Assembly (NCBI RefSeq): GCF_009728145.1
Contig: NZ_WOCA01000026.1
Location: 1-33,943 of the forward strand
Reading direction: 5' to 3'
Source of the DNA: Ornithinibacillus caprae
Lineage (GTDB): Bacteria; Bacillota; Bacilli; Bacillales; Amphibacillaceae
DNA: 33,943 bases
Position 1 is the stretch's first letter. Each line of letters begins with the position of its first letter. Position numbers and translations under genes: made by a program. The notes beneath the pieces are model-generated. The model did not search any database. It saw only the letters and a program-made list of their open reading frames with translations, and was not told the DNA's origin. Positions 1 to 13,049 of this stretch are shown here, piece by piece.

Positions 1-54
1 TTCTATACTTACAAATTCCACTTCATTTTGAGTATTATTTCTAGTATGAAACAC
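1..54 (-). CDS. N-terminus of an unknown protein, cut by the window edge
   Basis: An open frame of 18 codons runs leftward off the window from a GTG at 54-52. It is preceded by a ribosome binding site AAGGCGG at 69-63, spaced 8 nt from the GTG. A TATAAT hexamer lies at 84-89, with a poor -35 (TTAACA, 19-nt spacer). The visible residues, starting VFHTRNNTQNEVEF, contain no motif I recognise. The call rests only on the good Shine-Dalgarno, the -10 and the open frame, so it may fail once the missing part is seen. Confidence 0.35.
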   Translation of the reverse strand, partial: MFHTRNNTQNEVEFVSIE

Positions 55-122
55 AGTTACCACCGCCTTGTATTGTTACTTATATTATAACAAATTAACG
101 CGGTGAATTGTTAAAGTATTCT

Positions 123-160
123 AAATAAAAACAGGCTGTCGAGGGTTTTTCGACAGCCTG
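123..160 (-). terminator. Rho-independent terminator of the CBS-domain gene
   Basis: A perfect 11-bp stem (CAGGCTGTCGA, 132-142, pairing with 150-160) has a 7-nt loop and, reading on the minus strand, is followed by TTTTTATTTAG. It lies 12 nt past the stop codon of the CBS gene. A second, shorter inverted repeat (AACTCCCT/AGGGAGTT, 162-181) overlaps the stop codon itself. Confidence 0.85.
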
Positions 161-171
161 CAACTCCCTAC

Positions 172-639
172 TTAGGGAGTTTTATTGATTATTTGGTTAT
201 ATACATAACGAAGAATATCTCCACGACTCACTACACCAATTAGTTTCTTGTTTTCATCAATTACAGGTATTTTTTTAATCCGGTGTTTAGAGAATATGTT
301 CAAGGCTTCCTCAAGCCTTTGTGACTCATTTACTGTTATAATATCTTTCGTACGCATAATTTTTGAGACCTGGAAATCAAGGCAGTACGTTAATTTGTCT
401 TGAAAATCCTCTTGTTCAGCTACTAATACTAGTGAGAACATATCATAAACAGTTCTACCTTGAGGTTTTACATAACGAATTACATCTCCATCACTAATCA
501 CTCCAATTAGGTCTCCATTGTCACCTACAACTGGAACTCCCCCAATCTTGTTTGCAACTAGAATTTTTAATAATTCTTTGATCGTTGTTGATTCCGTTAC
601 ACTAATTACATCCGTAATCATGAAATCCCGTATTTTCAT
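172..639 (-). CDS. Tandem CBS-domain protein
   Basis: This 155-aa soluble protein consists of little more than two CBS domains (a Bateman pair). The first spans residues 1-60 and contains the GVISDGDVIRYV signature. The second spans about 93-150 and contains GVVSRGDILRYV. Such pairs bind adenine nucleotides (AMP, ATP, SAM) and act as energy or ligand sensors; no catalytic or DNA-binding domain is fused here, so any output must go through a partner. The ATG at 639 has a good site, AGAAGGTG, 7 nt upstream. It is monocistronic, with a promoter at 670-698 and a terminator at 123-160. It resembles acetoin-utilisation AcuB-like and YhcV/YlbB-type stand-alone CBS proteins, but the ligand cannot be read from the sequence. 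Confidence 0.88.
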   Translation of the reverse strand: MKIRDFMITDVISVTESTTIKELLKILVANKIGGVPVVGDNGDLIGVISDGDVIRYVKPQGRTVYDMFSLVLVAEQEDFQDKLTYCLDFQVSKIMRTKDIITVNESQRLEEALNIFSKHRIKKIPVIDENKKLIGVVSRGDILRYVYNQIINKTP

Positions 640-669
640 TCAAACACCTTCTTGTTAGAGTTAATAGTA

Positions 670-698
670 ATTATATAAAACGAAAGGTTTAAAAACAA
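670..698 (-). promoter_or_regulatory. Probable SigA promoter of the CBS gene
   Basis: On the minus strand TTGTTT (693-698) and TATAAT (670-675) are separated by exactly 17 nt. The predicted start lies about 25 nt upstream of the ATG and leaves room for the ribosome binding site. Confidence 0.55.
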
Positions 699-699
699 A

Positions 700-806
700 T
701 GAAGATAAAGTGAATCTTCAATCAGTGGGGGGTTACGGCGAACAGGAAGTGCTAATGCCGACAATGCGATAGGTTGTCACGTTGTTTGTCGGCCTGACAG
801 TTACAT
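700..806. repeat. GC-rich, repeat-like intergenic insert with imperfect hairpin
   Basis: This stretch lies between the CBS gene and the flavin-reductase terminator. It is clearly richer in G and C than its surroundings, has no open frame, and contains an 8-bp inverted repeat (GCCGACAA at 757-764, TTGTCGGC at 786-793). The left border on the minus strand reads CCCCCCACTGATTGAAGATT, a kind of sequence I associate with dispersed intergenic repeats in Bacillaceae. That association is from memory and unverified; only one copy occurs in this window. Confidence 0.4.
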
Positions 807-812
807 GCGGGA

Positions 813-844
813 TAAATAAAAACCAACCATTTAATTTTGGTTGG
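813..844 (-). terminator. Rho-independent terminator of the flavin-reductase gene
   Basis: The arms CCAACCA (823-829) and TGGTTGG (838-844) form a 7-bp stem. On the minus strand the stem is followed by TTTTTATTTATC. It sits 12 nt past the stop codon. Confidence 0.75.
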
Positions 845-856
845 CAAATGTGTACA

Positions 857-1324
857 TTAATTCGATGTGATTTCTCGATATTTACCTTCGAAGAATAGCA
901 GCGGCTCACCGTTATTCATAGAAAGGGATGTAACTTCTGCTATTACGATGGTATGATCTCCCGCTTCCACCAAATCACTGACCTTACACGATAAGCTAGT
1001 TAGGGAATCTTCTAGAACTGGCGCACCATCAAGCGAAATAAAAGGTATATCCTTCTCTTTTTTTATTTGTTTTGCATACACCATAGAAGCTTCCTTTTGT
1101 TGTTCAGATAAAACACTAACACCAAACGATGTTGAAAGTTTAAATCTATCATGCATACTAGCTTTTTTATCGATAGAAATGGCAATTAATTCTGGGTCTA
1201 ACGAAATGGACATAAAAGCATTAACTGTCATAGCTTTAACGCCTATTTGGTTATCCCGCATAGCTACAATAGTAATCCCTGTAGCAAACTTGCCCATTGC
1301 ATCACGAAAATCTCGATCATTCAT
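857..1324 (-). CDS. Flavin reductase-like (HpaC/RutF type) protein
   Basis: This 155-aa protein belongs to the flavin reductase-like, FMN-binding split-barrel family. The N-terminus FRDAMGKFATGITIVA is the family opening. It is followed by GVKAMTVNAFMSISLDPELIAISI (flavin-contact strand region, residues about 28-51), a central FGVSVLSEQQ, and the GDHTIVIAEV strand near residue 122. Family members reduce FMN or FAD with NAD(P)H for a partner monooxygenase, or bind flavin themselves. No monooxygenase gene is adjacent, so the partner, if any, is encoded elsewhere. The ATG at 1324 has a purine-rich AGAGGG 8 nt upstream. The gene stands alone with its own terminator. Length is typical for the family. 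Confidence 0.85.
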   Translation of the reverse strand: MNDRDFRDAMGKFATGITIVAMRDNQIGVKAMTVNAFMSISLDPELIAISIDKKASMHDRFKLSTSFGVSVLSEQQKEASMVYAKQIKKEKDIPFISLDGAPVLEDSLTSLSCKVSDLVEAGDHTIVIAEVTSLSMNNGEPLLFFEGKYREITSN

Positions 1325-1452
1325 GCTGAAGTCCCTCTCTCCCCTTAATTACAAATACATTAAAACAAGGTTACCATTTATATAAAATTATTTAAATTTA
1401 AATGCTCGTATTAGTTTACATAATTATATTATGGTTAACTGTAATGATGATT

Positions 1453-1484
1453 AAAAAATACAAGACCATTTCTAAATGATCTTG
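1453..1484 (-). terminator. Terminator after the 45-residue peptide gene
   Basis: Arms CAAGACCATTT (1461-1471) and AAATGATCTTG (1474-1484) pair with one mismatch and a 2-nt centre. On the minus strand TATTTTTTAA follows. It lies 25 nt after the stop of the small gene at 1509-1646, which supports that gene being transcribed. Confidence 0.7.
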
Positions 1485-1508
1485 TAATAGTTAAATCCTT
1501 ATTATGTG

Positions 1509-1646
1509 TTAATTTTTCGTTTCGTTTGTTTTATAAGTCTTCGGTTTCTGATGTTGTTTAGCAATATCATTGTTCCTTTGTAGCATAGTAGAACCTAAAT
1601 TATTATTTAATGCAGCCTCTTCATTTAATTTTTCTTCTTTTTTCAT
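1509..1646 (-). CDS. Small hydrophilic protein, unknown
   Basis: This 45-residue frame starts at the ATG at 1646 (MKKEEKLNEEAALNNNL...) and ends ...YKTNETKN. It is lysine-, asparagine- and glutamate-rich, with no cysteine and no membrane segment. A ribosome binding site GGAGGG precedes the ATG by about 10 nt, slightly long, and a terminator hairpin follows the stop. Composition and size fit the many uncharacterised small proteins of sporulating Bacillaceae, including minor acid-soluble spore proteins, but I recognise no family signature. The translation signals and terminator are the reason to list it; the function is unknown. Confidence 0.5.
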   Translation of the reverse strand: MKKEEKLNEEAALNNNLGSTMLQRNNDIAKQHQKPKTYKTNETKN

Positions 1647-1721
1647 GTTATCTATTCCCTCCGTTTGGATGTTGTATTATTTGTTTAACTCATAGGTTAA
1701 ATCTCTTATCCCTCTTGATAA

Positions 1722-2213
1722 TTAAATAATATTTTTTTCAATAATTCCTTTCGTACGTTTTGGATTTTCAATATAGTATTGAACCCCATAAAGAATGAAT
1801 GCCTTATAGAACAAATAAAGGAAGAATTGGAATCGATTTAGTTTATGTAAATTGGCTATCTTTACTTTTTTTAGCAATTGTACGAATGGGAATGCAAACA
1901 TCCCATTTGCAACTGCATTGAGTAGTAGAAACTTTTTAAAATTCCCATATGTTAGCTTAAGAACCCACATTGCCATAGGCATATAAGGGCCAATGCTAAA
2001 AGGTAATACATCAGAAGCGAATGAACGTGGTTTATCATAAAACAACCACCATTTCCGCTTCTGTCCAACGAATTGATTTAAAACTTCTATTACAACAATG
2101 ATAAATGATGCTAGTGAATATCGCTTAATATTTCGCTTATCCAGAAAAAACACGGATAACCAAGGGAGTAATATTAAAGCAAAATTAAATACCAAATGTC
2201 TCTTTGATAGCAA
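1722..2213 (-). CDS. Small multi-pass membrane protein, unknown
   Basis: This 163-aa hydrophobic protein has about four membrane segments: residues 8-25 (FNFALILLPWLSVFFL), 32-50 (SLASFIIVVIEVLNQFV), about 68-105 (with GPYMPMAMWVLKL and the LLLNAVANGMFAFPF stretch) and about 128-148. A basic aromatic loop, GQKRKWWLFYDKP, follows the second segment. It resembles the uncharacterised membrane proteins of roughly 150-180 aa common in Bacillus and Clostridium (CBO0543-like). That assignment is by overall pattern only. The start is a TTG at 2213, fixed by a very strong GGAGGAGTG 7 nt upstream. It lies between two terminators and appears monocistronic. No catalytic motif is visible. Confidence 0.7.
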   Translation of the reverse strand: MLSKRHLVFNFALILLPWLSVFFLDKRNIKRYSLASFIIVVIEVLNQFVGQKRKWWLFYDKPRSFASDVLPFSIGPYMPMAMWVLKLTYGNFKKFLLLNAVANGMFAFPFVQLLKKVKIANLHKLNRFQFFLYLFYKAFILYGVQYYIENPKRTKGIIEKNII

Positions 2214-2284
2214 GAGCTTTCACTCCTCCGCCTTAAATAGCTTTATTTACTTTTATAAGTTATCCATAAGAACAAATATCATTC

Positions 2285-2322
2285 AAAAAAAGAAGTCACA
2301 CATATGTGTAACTCCTTTTTTC
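2285..2322. terminator. Bidirectional-looking terminator
   Basis: The interrupted palindrome AGTCACACATATGTGTAACT (2294-2313) is flanked by A7 on the left and T6 on the right, so either strand would give a hairpin plus U-tract. Here it ends transcription of the GNAT gene (minus strand) before the membrane-protein gene. Confidence 0.75.
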
Positions 2323-2348
2323 CTGCTTAATAATACAATAAAATTAAA

Positions 2349-3140
2349 TCAAATCACCGTTTTATAATAGAGATGATATTCACTTAACTGGTCAAAGCCT
2401 AATTTCTTAGCAAGATTTAAAGAAGCGTCATTGGTGCAATCACAGTCCCAAACAGGCAAAATTCCAAGTTGGAAACAATGATCAATAAACGCTTTGCTTA
2501 AATGGAAAGCCATTCCTTGTCCCCGTGCTTTCTTGGTTGTATGAATATCTATATTAGCATAATTTTTACTCCTGAAAATTGAAGTACATTCACTAACTAT
2601 TTCATTTATGTGATTAGTAGCATAGAAACCAATACCATACTTTACATATTGGTCGACATTCCCCCAAAATGCTTGATAATACGTTTTATTAAAATAATTG
2701 CTTCTGAAGATGGACTCGTGAGTAATCGGATGAATATCAAAACTACCCGAGTTATGTATGTAACGAACATCGTTTAAATATTTATCTTTATTAATATGTA
2801 GAATCGTTCTTTTCATCTTTTTCGTATTACTAGTTATGATATCTTCAATTACTTCATCCCACTTGTTAGTTGGAGAAAATATTGTAAATCGTTCCTCTTC
2901 TTTCTTTTTGTAAAAGGAAGTGAAATCATTTATAAATGCTTGATCAGGTTCACCGCATACAAAATACGTACCATCTATTGTTCCAAATAGAATAGCCTTT
3001 GGATCTTTTCTTGTATTAGAAAATATTTCCCCTTGTATATATTTTTCCGCAATTGCCCATGCGTTTGTTGGTGTTGTTAGTGGTGTTTCATGAAGAAGAG
3101 GGATTATATCTTGATATTGACTTTTTTCAATTGGAATCAT
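2349..3140 (-). CDS. GNAT-family N-acetyltransferase
   Basis: The 263-aa protein has its acetyl-CoA-binding GNAT fold in the C-terminal half. The motif A region reads TTKKARGQGMAFHLSKAF (near residue 207), followed by PVWDCDCTNDASLNLAKKLGF, typical of the Bacillus GNAT_acetyltran group (ZmaR-like). The N-terminal half is a less conserved lobe. The reaction is acetyl transfer from acetyl-CoA to an amine; the substrate is unknown. I prefer the ATG at 3140 because a GGTGGT-like site precedes it. An in-frame TTG at 3176 would add 12 residues but has no ribosome binding site. Transcription ends at the hairpin at 2285-2322. There are no operon partners. Confidence 0.82.
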   Translation of the reverse strand: MIPIEKSQYQDIIPLLHETPLTTPTNAWAIAEKYIQGEIFSNTRKDPKAILFGTIDGTYFVCGEPDQAFINDFTSFYKKKEEERFTIFSPTNKWDEVIEDIITSNTKKMKRTILHINKDKYLNDVRYIHNSGSFDIHPITHESIFRSNYFNKTYYQAFWGNVDQYVKYGIGFYATNHINEIVSECTSIFRSKNYANIDIHTTKKARGQGMAFHLSKAFIDHCFQLGILPVWDCDCTNDASLNLAKKLGFDQLSEYHLYYKTVI

Positions 3141-3423
3141 AATGACCACCACCCGTTTAGAAAAATAGTTTTGCAAATTAGTAGTTTATTCATCCCTGAT
3201 TCAATTGAATTTTGCTTTGCAGGGATTGATTCCTTGCCACGTGAACCTTCTGCTAATTTCATTTTTCAAGATCAAAACTCCTTTATTTATGAATTCATTC
3301 TATCATAAATATTTGGTTATCTTTACGATAATACAGAATACTTAAATTGTATTTAGAATTCTTGCTCTTGGCGACATAGCAAATCTATCATATTAATACG
3401 TAGAAAATAGAAATTATTTACTA

Positions 3424-3454
3424 AGTAAAGCCCCGTAATTTTACAGGGCTTTTA
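3424..3454. terminator. Hairpin after the beta-galactosidase gene
   Basis: Arms built from AGTAAAGCCC and GGGCTTTTACT, with an inner GTAA/TTAC pairing, form a long stem 6 nt beyond the glycosidase stop. The downstream U-tract on the minus strand is weak (TTAGTAAATAATTT), so termination may be incomplete or the hairpin may mainly protect the 3' end. Confidence 0.6.
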
Positions 3455-3459
3455 CTTTA

Positions 3460-7718
<4,259 letters not shown>

Positions 7719-7741
7719 ATCGATAAATTATTTAAATAATA

Positions 7742-10700
7742 TTAATTGAGTGTATTAGTGTTATAGAGTTGGTTAATTTGTTCTGTGCTAAGTGCTTCTT
7801 TGTAAAGCTTAACCTCGTCAATCAGACCAATTGTTTGTAATCCATTCGGTCCCCAAGGTGCTCCACCAATGATTAGTGGATTATTATCTGGTCCAACAAT
7901 CATAGACCCGGCATCCACGCTAATCACTTCTTGACCATTGATATAACCAACCATTTGATTATTTTGCTTCCAAGTAAGCACTAGATGGGTCCATTCATTA
8001 GCAGGAATTTCTCCATGATTAAAGCTAACTCTACTACCATTTTCATTCCAAACCTCTGGATAAAGACCATCATCCACACCCAGCACATAACCATTGCCAA
8101 TAGTTGTTTTACCAATGATTTTCTGATCTGCACTAGGATCTTCAAGATTTACCCATAATGCGATGGTAAACTCATCATGACCATTTAGTAGTTCAGTAGA
8201 TTCTACTGCAACATAACCACCATCTAGTTTCAAAGCATTGCCATGTATACCATCTACCAATGAAATATTCCCGTGTAGTGTGCCATCATGTCCATATGGA
8301 GAGGCATCCATTACTGTAGAGTCTTCTACATTATCAAAGCTTAGGGATAGTACTGGTGCGTCATACAATGCCTTGACTAACCCTGATAATTCGTTGATGG
8401 TTACTTGATGCAATCCTAATTCAACGTTACTTACTGTGAAAGAAACAACCTCTTTTTCTCCAGGCTCAAGTGTTATTGTCTCAGAACCTATGGCCTCTCC
8501 GTCAAAAGTAAATTGAAGTTCCTTCTCCCCTGCTAACATGCCAATATTCTCTACTTGAACAGAAACGGTCGCATCTTCTCCTGGTTCAACGGTTGGGCCA
8601 GTTAGTTCAGAAATATCAAAGATTGGCACCTGTACTACTTCACCATCATATTTCCATTGTCCTTTCCCAGGATTACCTCCAGTATTTATGTTCACAACAG
8701 TATGAACCAATGCGACAACATCCGCACGAAGTGATTCTTTCGCTTCCTCAGTAATCTCGTTAGAGTCTTTGTTTAAGAACGTTAAGAAATCATTTAGCTT
8801 CTTAATCGTTTGATCGAAATGATCTTTTTCAAATTGATTTACTGCTTGTGTAAATTTATTCTCTAACTGCTCTGATAAAGGTTTTCTAATGTCACCAGCA
8901 TCACGCTTTTCTTCAAATGATGCATGTACATGTTCGAAATTACCGATGACATCCTTGTATCCTAAAAATTCAATTTCAGCAAACTGAGTCGTGTCGCTTC
9001 CACCATTTTCAGTGACTTCCATTCGATAATAGGAATACTCTCCCGGATTTTGCATCTTGAACGGTTTCGTGAACTCACGCCATTTAAAGTCTTCATCCTG
9101 TCTTTTATCAACAATCGTCCACTCTTGACCATCCCGAGAACCTAGTATAATCCAACTCTTTGGATCAGATTCCTTATCGTTACCAGATGTAATCGTATAC
9201 ATAGTCGCCCTTTCCATTCCATCTTCAAACTCATATTGCACCCAAGGCTTATCACTATCTAATGTTAGCTTGGTTCCTGAATTATTATCGAATAGACGGT
9301 CAGCAACACCTCGGTCACTATGAGATGATTTTCCATCACTATCGTTAGTCAAATCAGCTAATGGATCAGGTTGTAATGATGTACCGTCCGTTGCTGGGTC
9401 AGTAATAGAAGTTGGTAATGCATCAACACTAGATCCCCAATCCGATGGTTCTGGCCCCATTTCGAATTCAATTGTTGCCCCTTCTACTAACAAATCGTGA
9501 GAAATAGTTGTTTTATTGTACTTCTCACCATTCACCTGTAGGCTTTGAACATATTTATTGGTTTTGCTAACGTTAGGAGCTTTGATGACAAGGTCTTCAC
9601 CATTTTCTAAATGAATTGTCATCTCCTCAAAATGTGGTGCTCCAATCGCATATTCCGGTAGACCCATTTGCAATGGATAAAATCCTGCAGCACTAAAGAT
9701 ATACCATGCGGACATTTCTCCGTTATCCTCATCACCTGAATATCCTTGGCCAATCTCGCTTCCAATGTAGAGTCGAGACATTACTTCACTAATCTTTTCT
9801 TGTGCTTTCCATGGCTGACCAGCGTAATTATACATGTAGATGATATGGTGTGCTGGCTGGTTGCTGTGCCCGTACATACCCATTCTGACATCCCTTGCTT
9901 CACGCATTTCGTGAATCACACCACCATAGTGACCAGGATAAAGGGCTGTTTCAGGTGTTGTGAAAAATTCATCTAGCTTATTGGCTAACTGGTCTCTTCC
10001 ACCATAAAGATTAGCTAACCCTTGACCATCCTGTGGTACGTGGAAAGCCATGTTCCATGCATTCGTTTCCGTGTAATCTCCGCCCCACTCGGCTGGATTA
10101 AATTCCTCAGCAGAAGCTCGCCAGTCACCTGATGAAGTTCTTCCCATGAAAAATTCAGTTTCCGGGTTAAACATTTCAACATAATTTTGTGCTCGTGATA
10201 AGTAGTATTGATAATCAGCCTGATACTGTTCGTTTTTTGGATCATCTTCGTCCGTTGACTCTAGTAAGGCTTTGGCCATATTGGTAATGGCAAAATCATT
10301 GATATATCCATCCATGGCCCACGACATGCCTTCACCTGTCGCTGTACTCGTGTAGCCTTCAAAGATAGATGTCGCTAACCCTTTACGCCCAACACTTTGG
10401 TCACTACTTGCAACGGCAGCATTTTTAATTGCTGAATCGTAATAGGCTTCAACATCAAAGTTTGTTACACCTTTTAGATAGGCATCACCAAATGCCACAT
10501 CCGAGCTCGTACCTACCATTAGGTTGGCATAGCCTGGAGACGACCATCTGGAAATCCATCCACCATCTTTATACTGCTGTACAAAACCATCAATCATATT
10601 TCCTGCTTGTGTTGGTGTCAATAATGCATATGCTGGCCAAGTCGTTCGGTACGTATCCCAAAAACCATTATTCACATATGGTTTACCTTCCACAATATTG

Positions 10701-12874
10701 GCACCAGTTTCCGTTGGTGTATTTTGACCAACAGCATCAGAAAATGGACTTGCGTATTGATACTCAGGATCCTCTTGGGAACCAGTATTCTCATAAGCTA
10801 TATTGGGATATAAGAATAAACGGTACATGTTGGAATACAACGTAACAAGTTCATCTTTCGTTGCTCCTTCAACTTCAATAATACGGAGCTTTTCATTCCA
10901 AAGCTCTTTGGCATTAGCAACCAAATCTTCAAATGTATCATCAGCCTTAATATCTTGTTCTAGGTTTTTCTTTGCTTGTTCAACACTGATTAAAGAAGTT
11001 GCAATTTTCATCGTGACGGTTTTATCCTCATCGGATGTATCAAACTGTAGAAACCCAAGAACATTATCTCTTCCTTCACCAGTTAACATGCCACTTTCAT
11101 TTACCGGTTTATCAACAGTTGCGTAAATAAACATTCTTGTTGCACCTGTGGATAGACCGCTACGAACATCTGAGTAACCAGTTATTGTTTGATTATCGGC
11201 ATCTAAAGTCAATCCACCATTATTGTTTACATTGTCAAAAATTAAGTTGGAAGTGTCATCCGTAAAAGTAAAGGTAAACATCGCCGCTCGATTCGTAGGA
11301 GTCATTTCCGTTTTTATTCCATTTTCAAACGTAACACTATAATAATACGGTTTTGCAATTTCATTTTCATGCTTAAAAGCAAGTGCTCGATCATCGCGGT
11401 CACCACTTGGATTAGTACCACTTGCAGGCATTACTTGAAATGTCTGACGGTCTCCCATCCATGGGCTCGTTTCGTGACTAAGGGAAAAGGCCTCTAACTC
11501 TGGTAAATTATCTTCGTTATTCGCTTGCTGATAACTATACAACCAGCTCGTTGATCCGGCATCCGTTACTGGCGTCCAAAAGTTAAATCCATGCGGTACC
11601 GCCACTGCTGGAAAATTATTTCCTCTAGAAAACGTACCGTTAGAATTTGTTCCTCTTAAAATGTCCACGTATTCTGCTGGACTATCATATGTTTCCTCTA
11701 CCTGGTTGCTTTCAATCTTTATGTCGTCAATACTTCCCTTAAAAACACTAGGTCCATGTGGATTCTTATAAGCAATCAGAATCCGATCAATGGTTTTCCC
11801 TGCAGCTACCTCACCAATATCGGAAAGTTTGTAATTCCATTGATTCGGATAAAGCGTGTTTGAGTTTCCTTGTACTTGTGGGTTGAGTGTAATACCATGC
11901 TGATCCTCTGCCCCAAGCTCACTCAAGTAAGATCCATCCGTAAATGCTAGATCAACAGAAACATAGGTACTTGAATAATCTAATTCTTCTTGATCCATGA
12001 ACTGTGGATGGATATAATATGAAAGCTGTGTTTCTGATTCTACCTCAACGTCCACATCGTAAACCTTATTATAGGAATAACCTTCCCCCTCTGCTTCATG
12101 TAAACCTTCGTATACTAATGCTTTTGTGCCAGTCCAGCCTACATTAGTTTTTCCAGTATAACTGCTAGATGGCCCATCACCGACATATGCCTTCATATCA
12201 GATGGTGGAGGAGGTGGAACGTCTACACCATTGGAAAGTGCAACTTCCGCTAATTGTGTTAACCCATCACCGGAATTTTCTGTAATTGAAAATCGATAGA
12301 ATGTATATTGTTCATCATTTTCAAACTCATAGATTTTTCTTTCATATCGATTGTCAAAAGTTTGATCAGTTCTTTCATCGATGTCTGTCCAATTTTCTCC
12401 ATCATTTGACCCTGACATGGTCCAATTTTTCGGATCTCTTCCAGGAGCATCATTTGCCGATGTAAATGCATACTTAATAACATTTTGTGGCTCAGCAAAT
12501 TCAAATTGGATCCATGCATTAGATTCAAACGCAAGCCACTTCGTATGCGGGCTTTGGTCTATTAAATTTGATTCAATTTCATTAGGAGGGTTGTTAGCAC
12601 TAGCTGTAACTCTTTCTACCTTGTTCGTAATATCTCCCTGGATTGTATCGTATGGTATTTCCCCGATAACTCCATGAGACATTTTGTTCCCATCAGGATC
12701 TATTTCCACCGTAGATTCCCAGGTGATCTGTGCGTCATCTGCTTCAAAAGATGAGAAAAAGTCACTTGTAGTAGCAGCATTTGTTGTTGTTGTCATTGGC
12801 AATGATGGAAAAATGGGAAAAAATAACACAAGACAAATAAATAAGGATAGCTTGGAAATAAACTTTTTTCTCAT
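7742..12874 (-). CDS. Secreted multidomain GH92 alpha-mannosidase
   Basis: This 1710-aa exoenzyme has a signal peptide (MRKKFISK plus hydrophobic core, cleavage near TNAA, residue 33). A discoidin-like CBM32 domain lies at about 65-205, then a beta-sandwich. The GH92 catalytic region spans about 400-1150, with GFWDTYRTTWPAY, YTETNAWNMAFHVPQD (about 933), SNQPAHHIIYMYNYAGQPW and GDEDNGEMSAWY (about 1045). A second CBM32-like domain (1178-1310), a helical FIVAR-like segment (1311-1395), a CARDB-like domain (1415-1500) and a C-terminal LamG/concanavalin domain (1508-1710) follow. GH92 enzymes are calcium-dependent exo-alpha-mannosidases acting on N-glycans or yeast mannan. Bond specificity cannot be read safely. 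The ATG at 12874 has AGGAG 7 nt upstream; a GTG two codons earlier is too close to it. It is the first gene of a two-gene glycosidase unit. Confidence 0.92.
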   Translation of the reverse strand: MRKKFISKLSLFICLVLFFPIFPSLPMTTTTNAATTSDFFSSFEADDAQITWESTVEIDPDGNKMSHGVIGEIPYDTIQGDITNKVERVTASANNPPNEIESNLIDQSPHTKWLAFESNAWIQFEFAEPQNVIKYAFTSANDAPGRDPKNWTMSGSNDGENWTDIDERTDQTFDNRYERKIYEFENDEQYTFYRFSITENSGDGLTQLAEVALSNGVDVPPPPPSDMKAYVGDGPSSSYTGKTNVGWTGTKALVYEGLHEAEGEGYSYNKVYDVDVEVESETQLSYYIHPQFMDQEELDYSSTYVSVDLAFTDGSYLSELGAEDQHGITLNPQVQGNSNTLYPNQWNYKLSDIGEVAAGKTIDRILIAYKNPHGPSVFKGSIDDIKIESNQVEETYDSPAEYVDILRGTNSNGTFSRGNNFPAVAVPHGFNFWTPVTDAGSTSWLYSYQQANNEDNLPELEAFSLSHETSPWMGDRQTFQVMPASGTNPSGDRDDRALAFKHENEIAKPYYYSVTFENGIKTEMTPTNRAAMFTFTFTDDTSNLIFDNVNNNGGLTLDADNQTITGYSDVRSGLSTGATRMFIYATVDKPVNESGMLTGEGRDNVLGFLQFDTSDEDKTVTMKIATSLISVEQAKKNLEQDIKADDTFEDLVANAKELWNEKLRIIEVEGATKDELVTLYSNMYRLFLYPNIAYENTGSQEDPEYQYASPFSDAVGQNTPTETGANIVEGKPYVNNGFWDTYRTTWPAYALLTPTQAGNMIDGFVQQYKDGGWISRWSSPGYANLMVGTSSDVAFGDAYLKGVTNFDVEAYYDSAIKNAAVASSDQSVGRKGLATSIFEGYTSTATGEGMSWAMDGYINDFAITNMAKALLESTDEDDPKNEQYQADYQYYLSRAQNYVEMFNPETEFFMGRTSSGDWRASAEEFNPAEWGGDYTETNAWNMAFHVPQDGQGLANLYGGRDQLANKLDEFFTTPETALYPGHYGGVIHEMREARDVRMGMYGHSNQPAHHIIYMYNYAGQPWKAQEKISEVMSRLYIGSEIGQGYSGDEDNGEMSAWYIFSAAGFYPLQMGLPEYAIGAPHFEEMTIHLENGEDLVIKAPNVSKTNKYVQSLQVNGEKYNKTTISHDLLVEGATIEFEMGPEPSDWGSSVDALPTSITDPATDGTSLQPDPLADLTNDSDGKSSHSDRGVADRLFDNNSGTKLTLDSDKPWVQYEFEDGMERATMYTITSGNDKESDPKSWIILGSRDGQEWTIVDKRQDEDFKWREFTKPFKMQNPGEYSYYRMEVTENGGSDTTQFAEIEFLGYKDVIGNFEHVHASFEEKRDAGDIRKPLSEQLENKFTQAVNQFEKDHFDQTIKKLNDFLTFLNKDSNEITEEAKESLRADVVALVHTVVNINTGGNPGKGQWKYDGEVVQVPIFDISELTGPTVEPGEDATVSVQVENIGMLAGEKELQFTFDGEAIGSETITLEPGEKEVVSFTVSNVELGLHQVTINELSGLVKALYDAPVLSLSFDNVEDSTVMDASPYGHDGTLHGNISLVDGIHGNALKLDGGYVAVESTELLNGHDEFTIALWVNLEDPSADQKIIGKTTIGNGYVLGVDDGLYPEVWNENGSRVSFNHGEIPANEWTHLVLTWKQNNQMVGYINGQEVISVDAGSMIVGPDNNPLIIGGAPWGPNGLQTIGLIDEVKLYKEALSTEQINQLYNTNTLN

Positions 12875-12969
12875 AATCACACTCCTAATAGCTAAGTTTT
12901 ATAGTAGGGATACTATTTTTAACTAGTTGAATCTATCACCACCTTGATGTAACTTAGTTTTATCTGGAA

Positions 12970-12990
12970 ATGTAAGCGCTTAAAATTATA
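12970..12990 (-). promoter_or_regulatory. -10 box with CcpA/LacI-type operator at the start site
   Basis: TATAAT (12985-12990, minus strand) is followed immediately by TTTTAAGCGCTTACA, a near match to the cre consensus TGWAANCGNTNWCA around a central AAGCGCTT. The -35 region is poor. The operator would cover the transcription start and block initiation. The leader to the GH92 ATG is roughly 100 nt. Confidence 0.6.
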
Positions 12991-13049
12991 TCTAAGTTTA
13001 AAATCTTTCTTTGTTCGAAGTCATTTATACCTTAGTTAAATAGATCGAG

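Noticed and set aside
10429-10845. 138-codon open frame on the plus strand
   Set aside because: It lies wholly inside the GH92 gene in antisense, is His/Gln-rich from antisense codon use, and has no ribosome binding site or domain.
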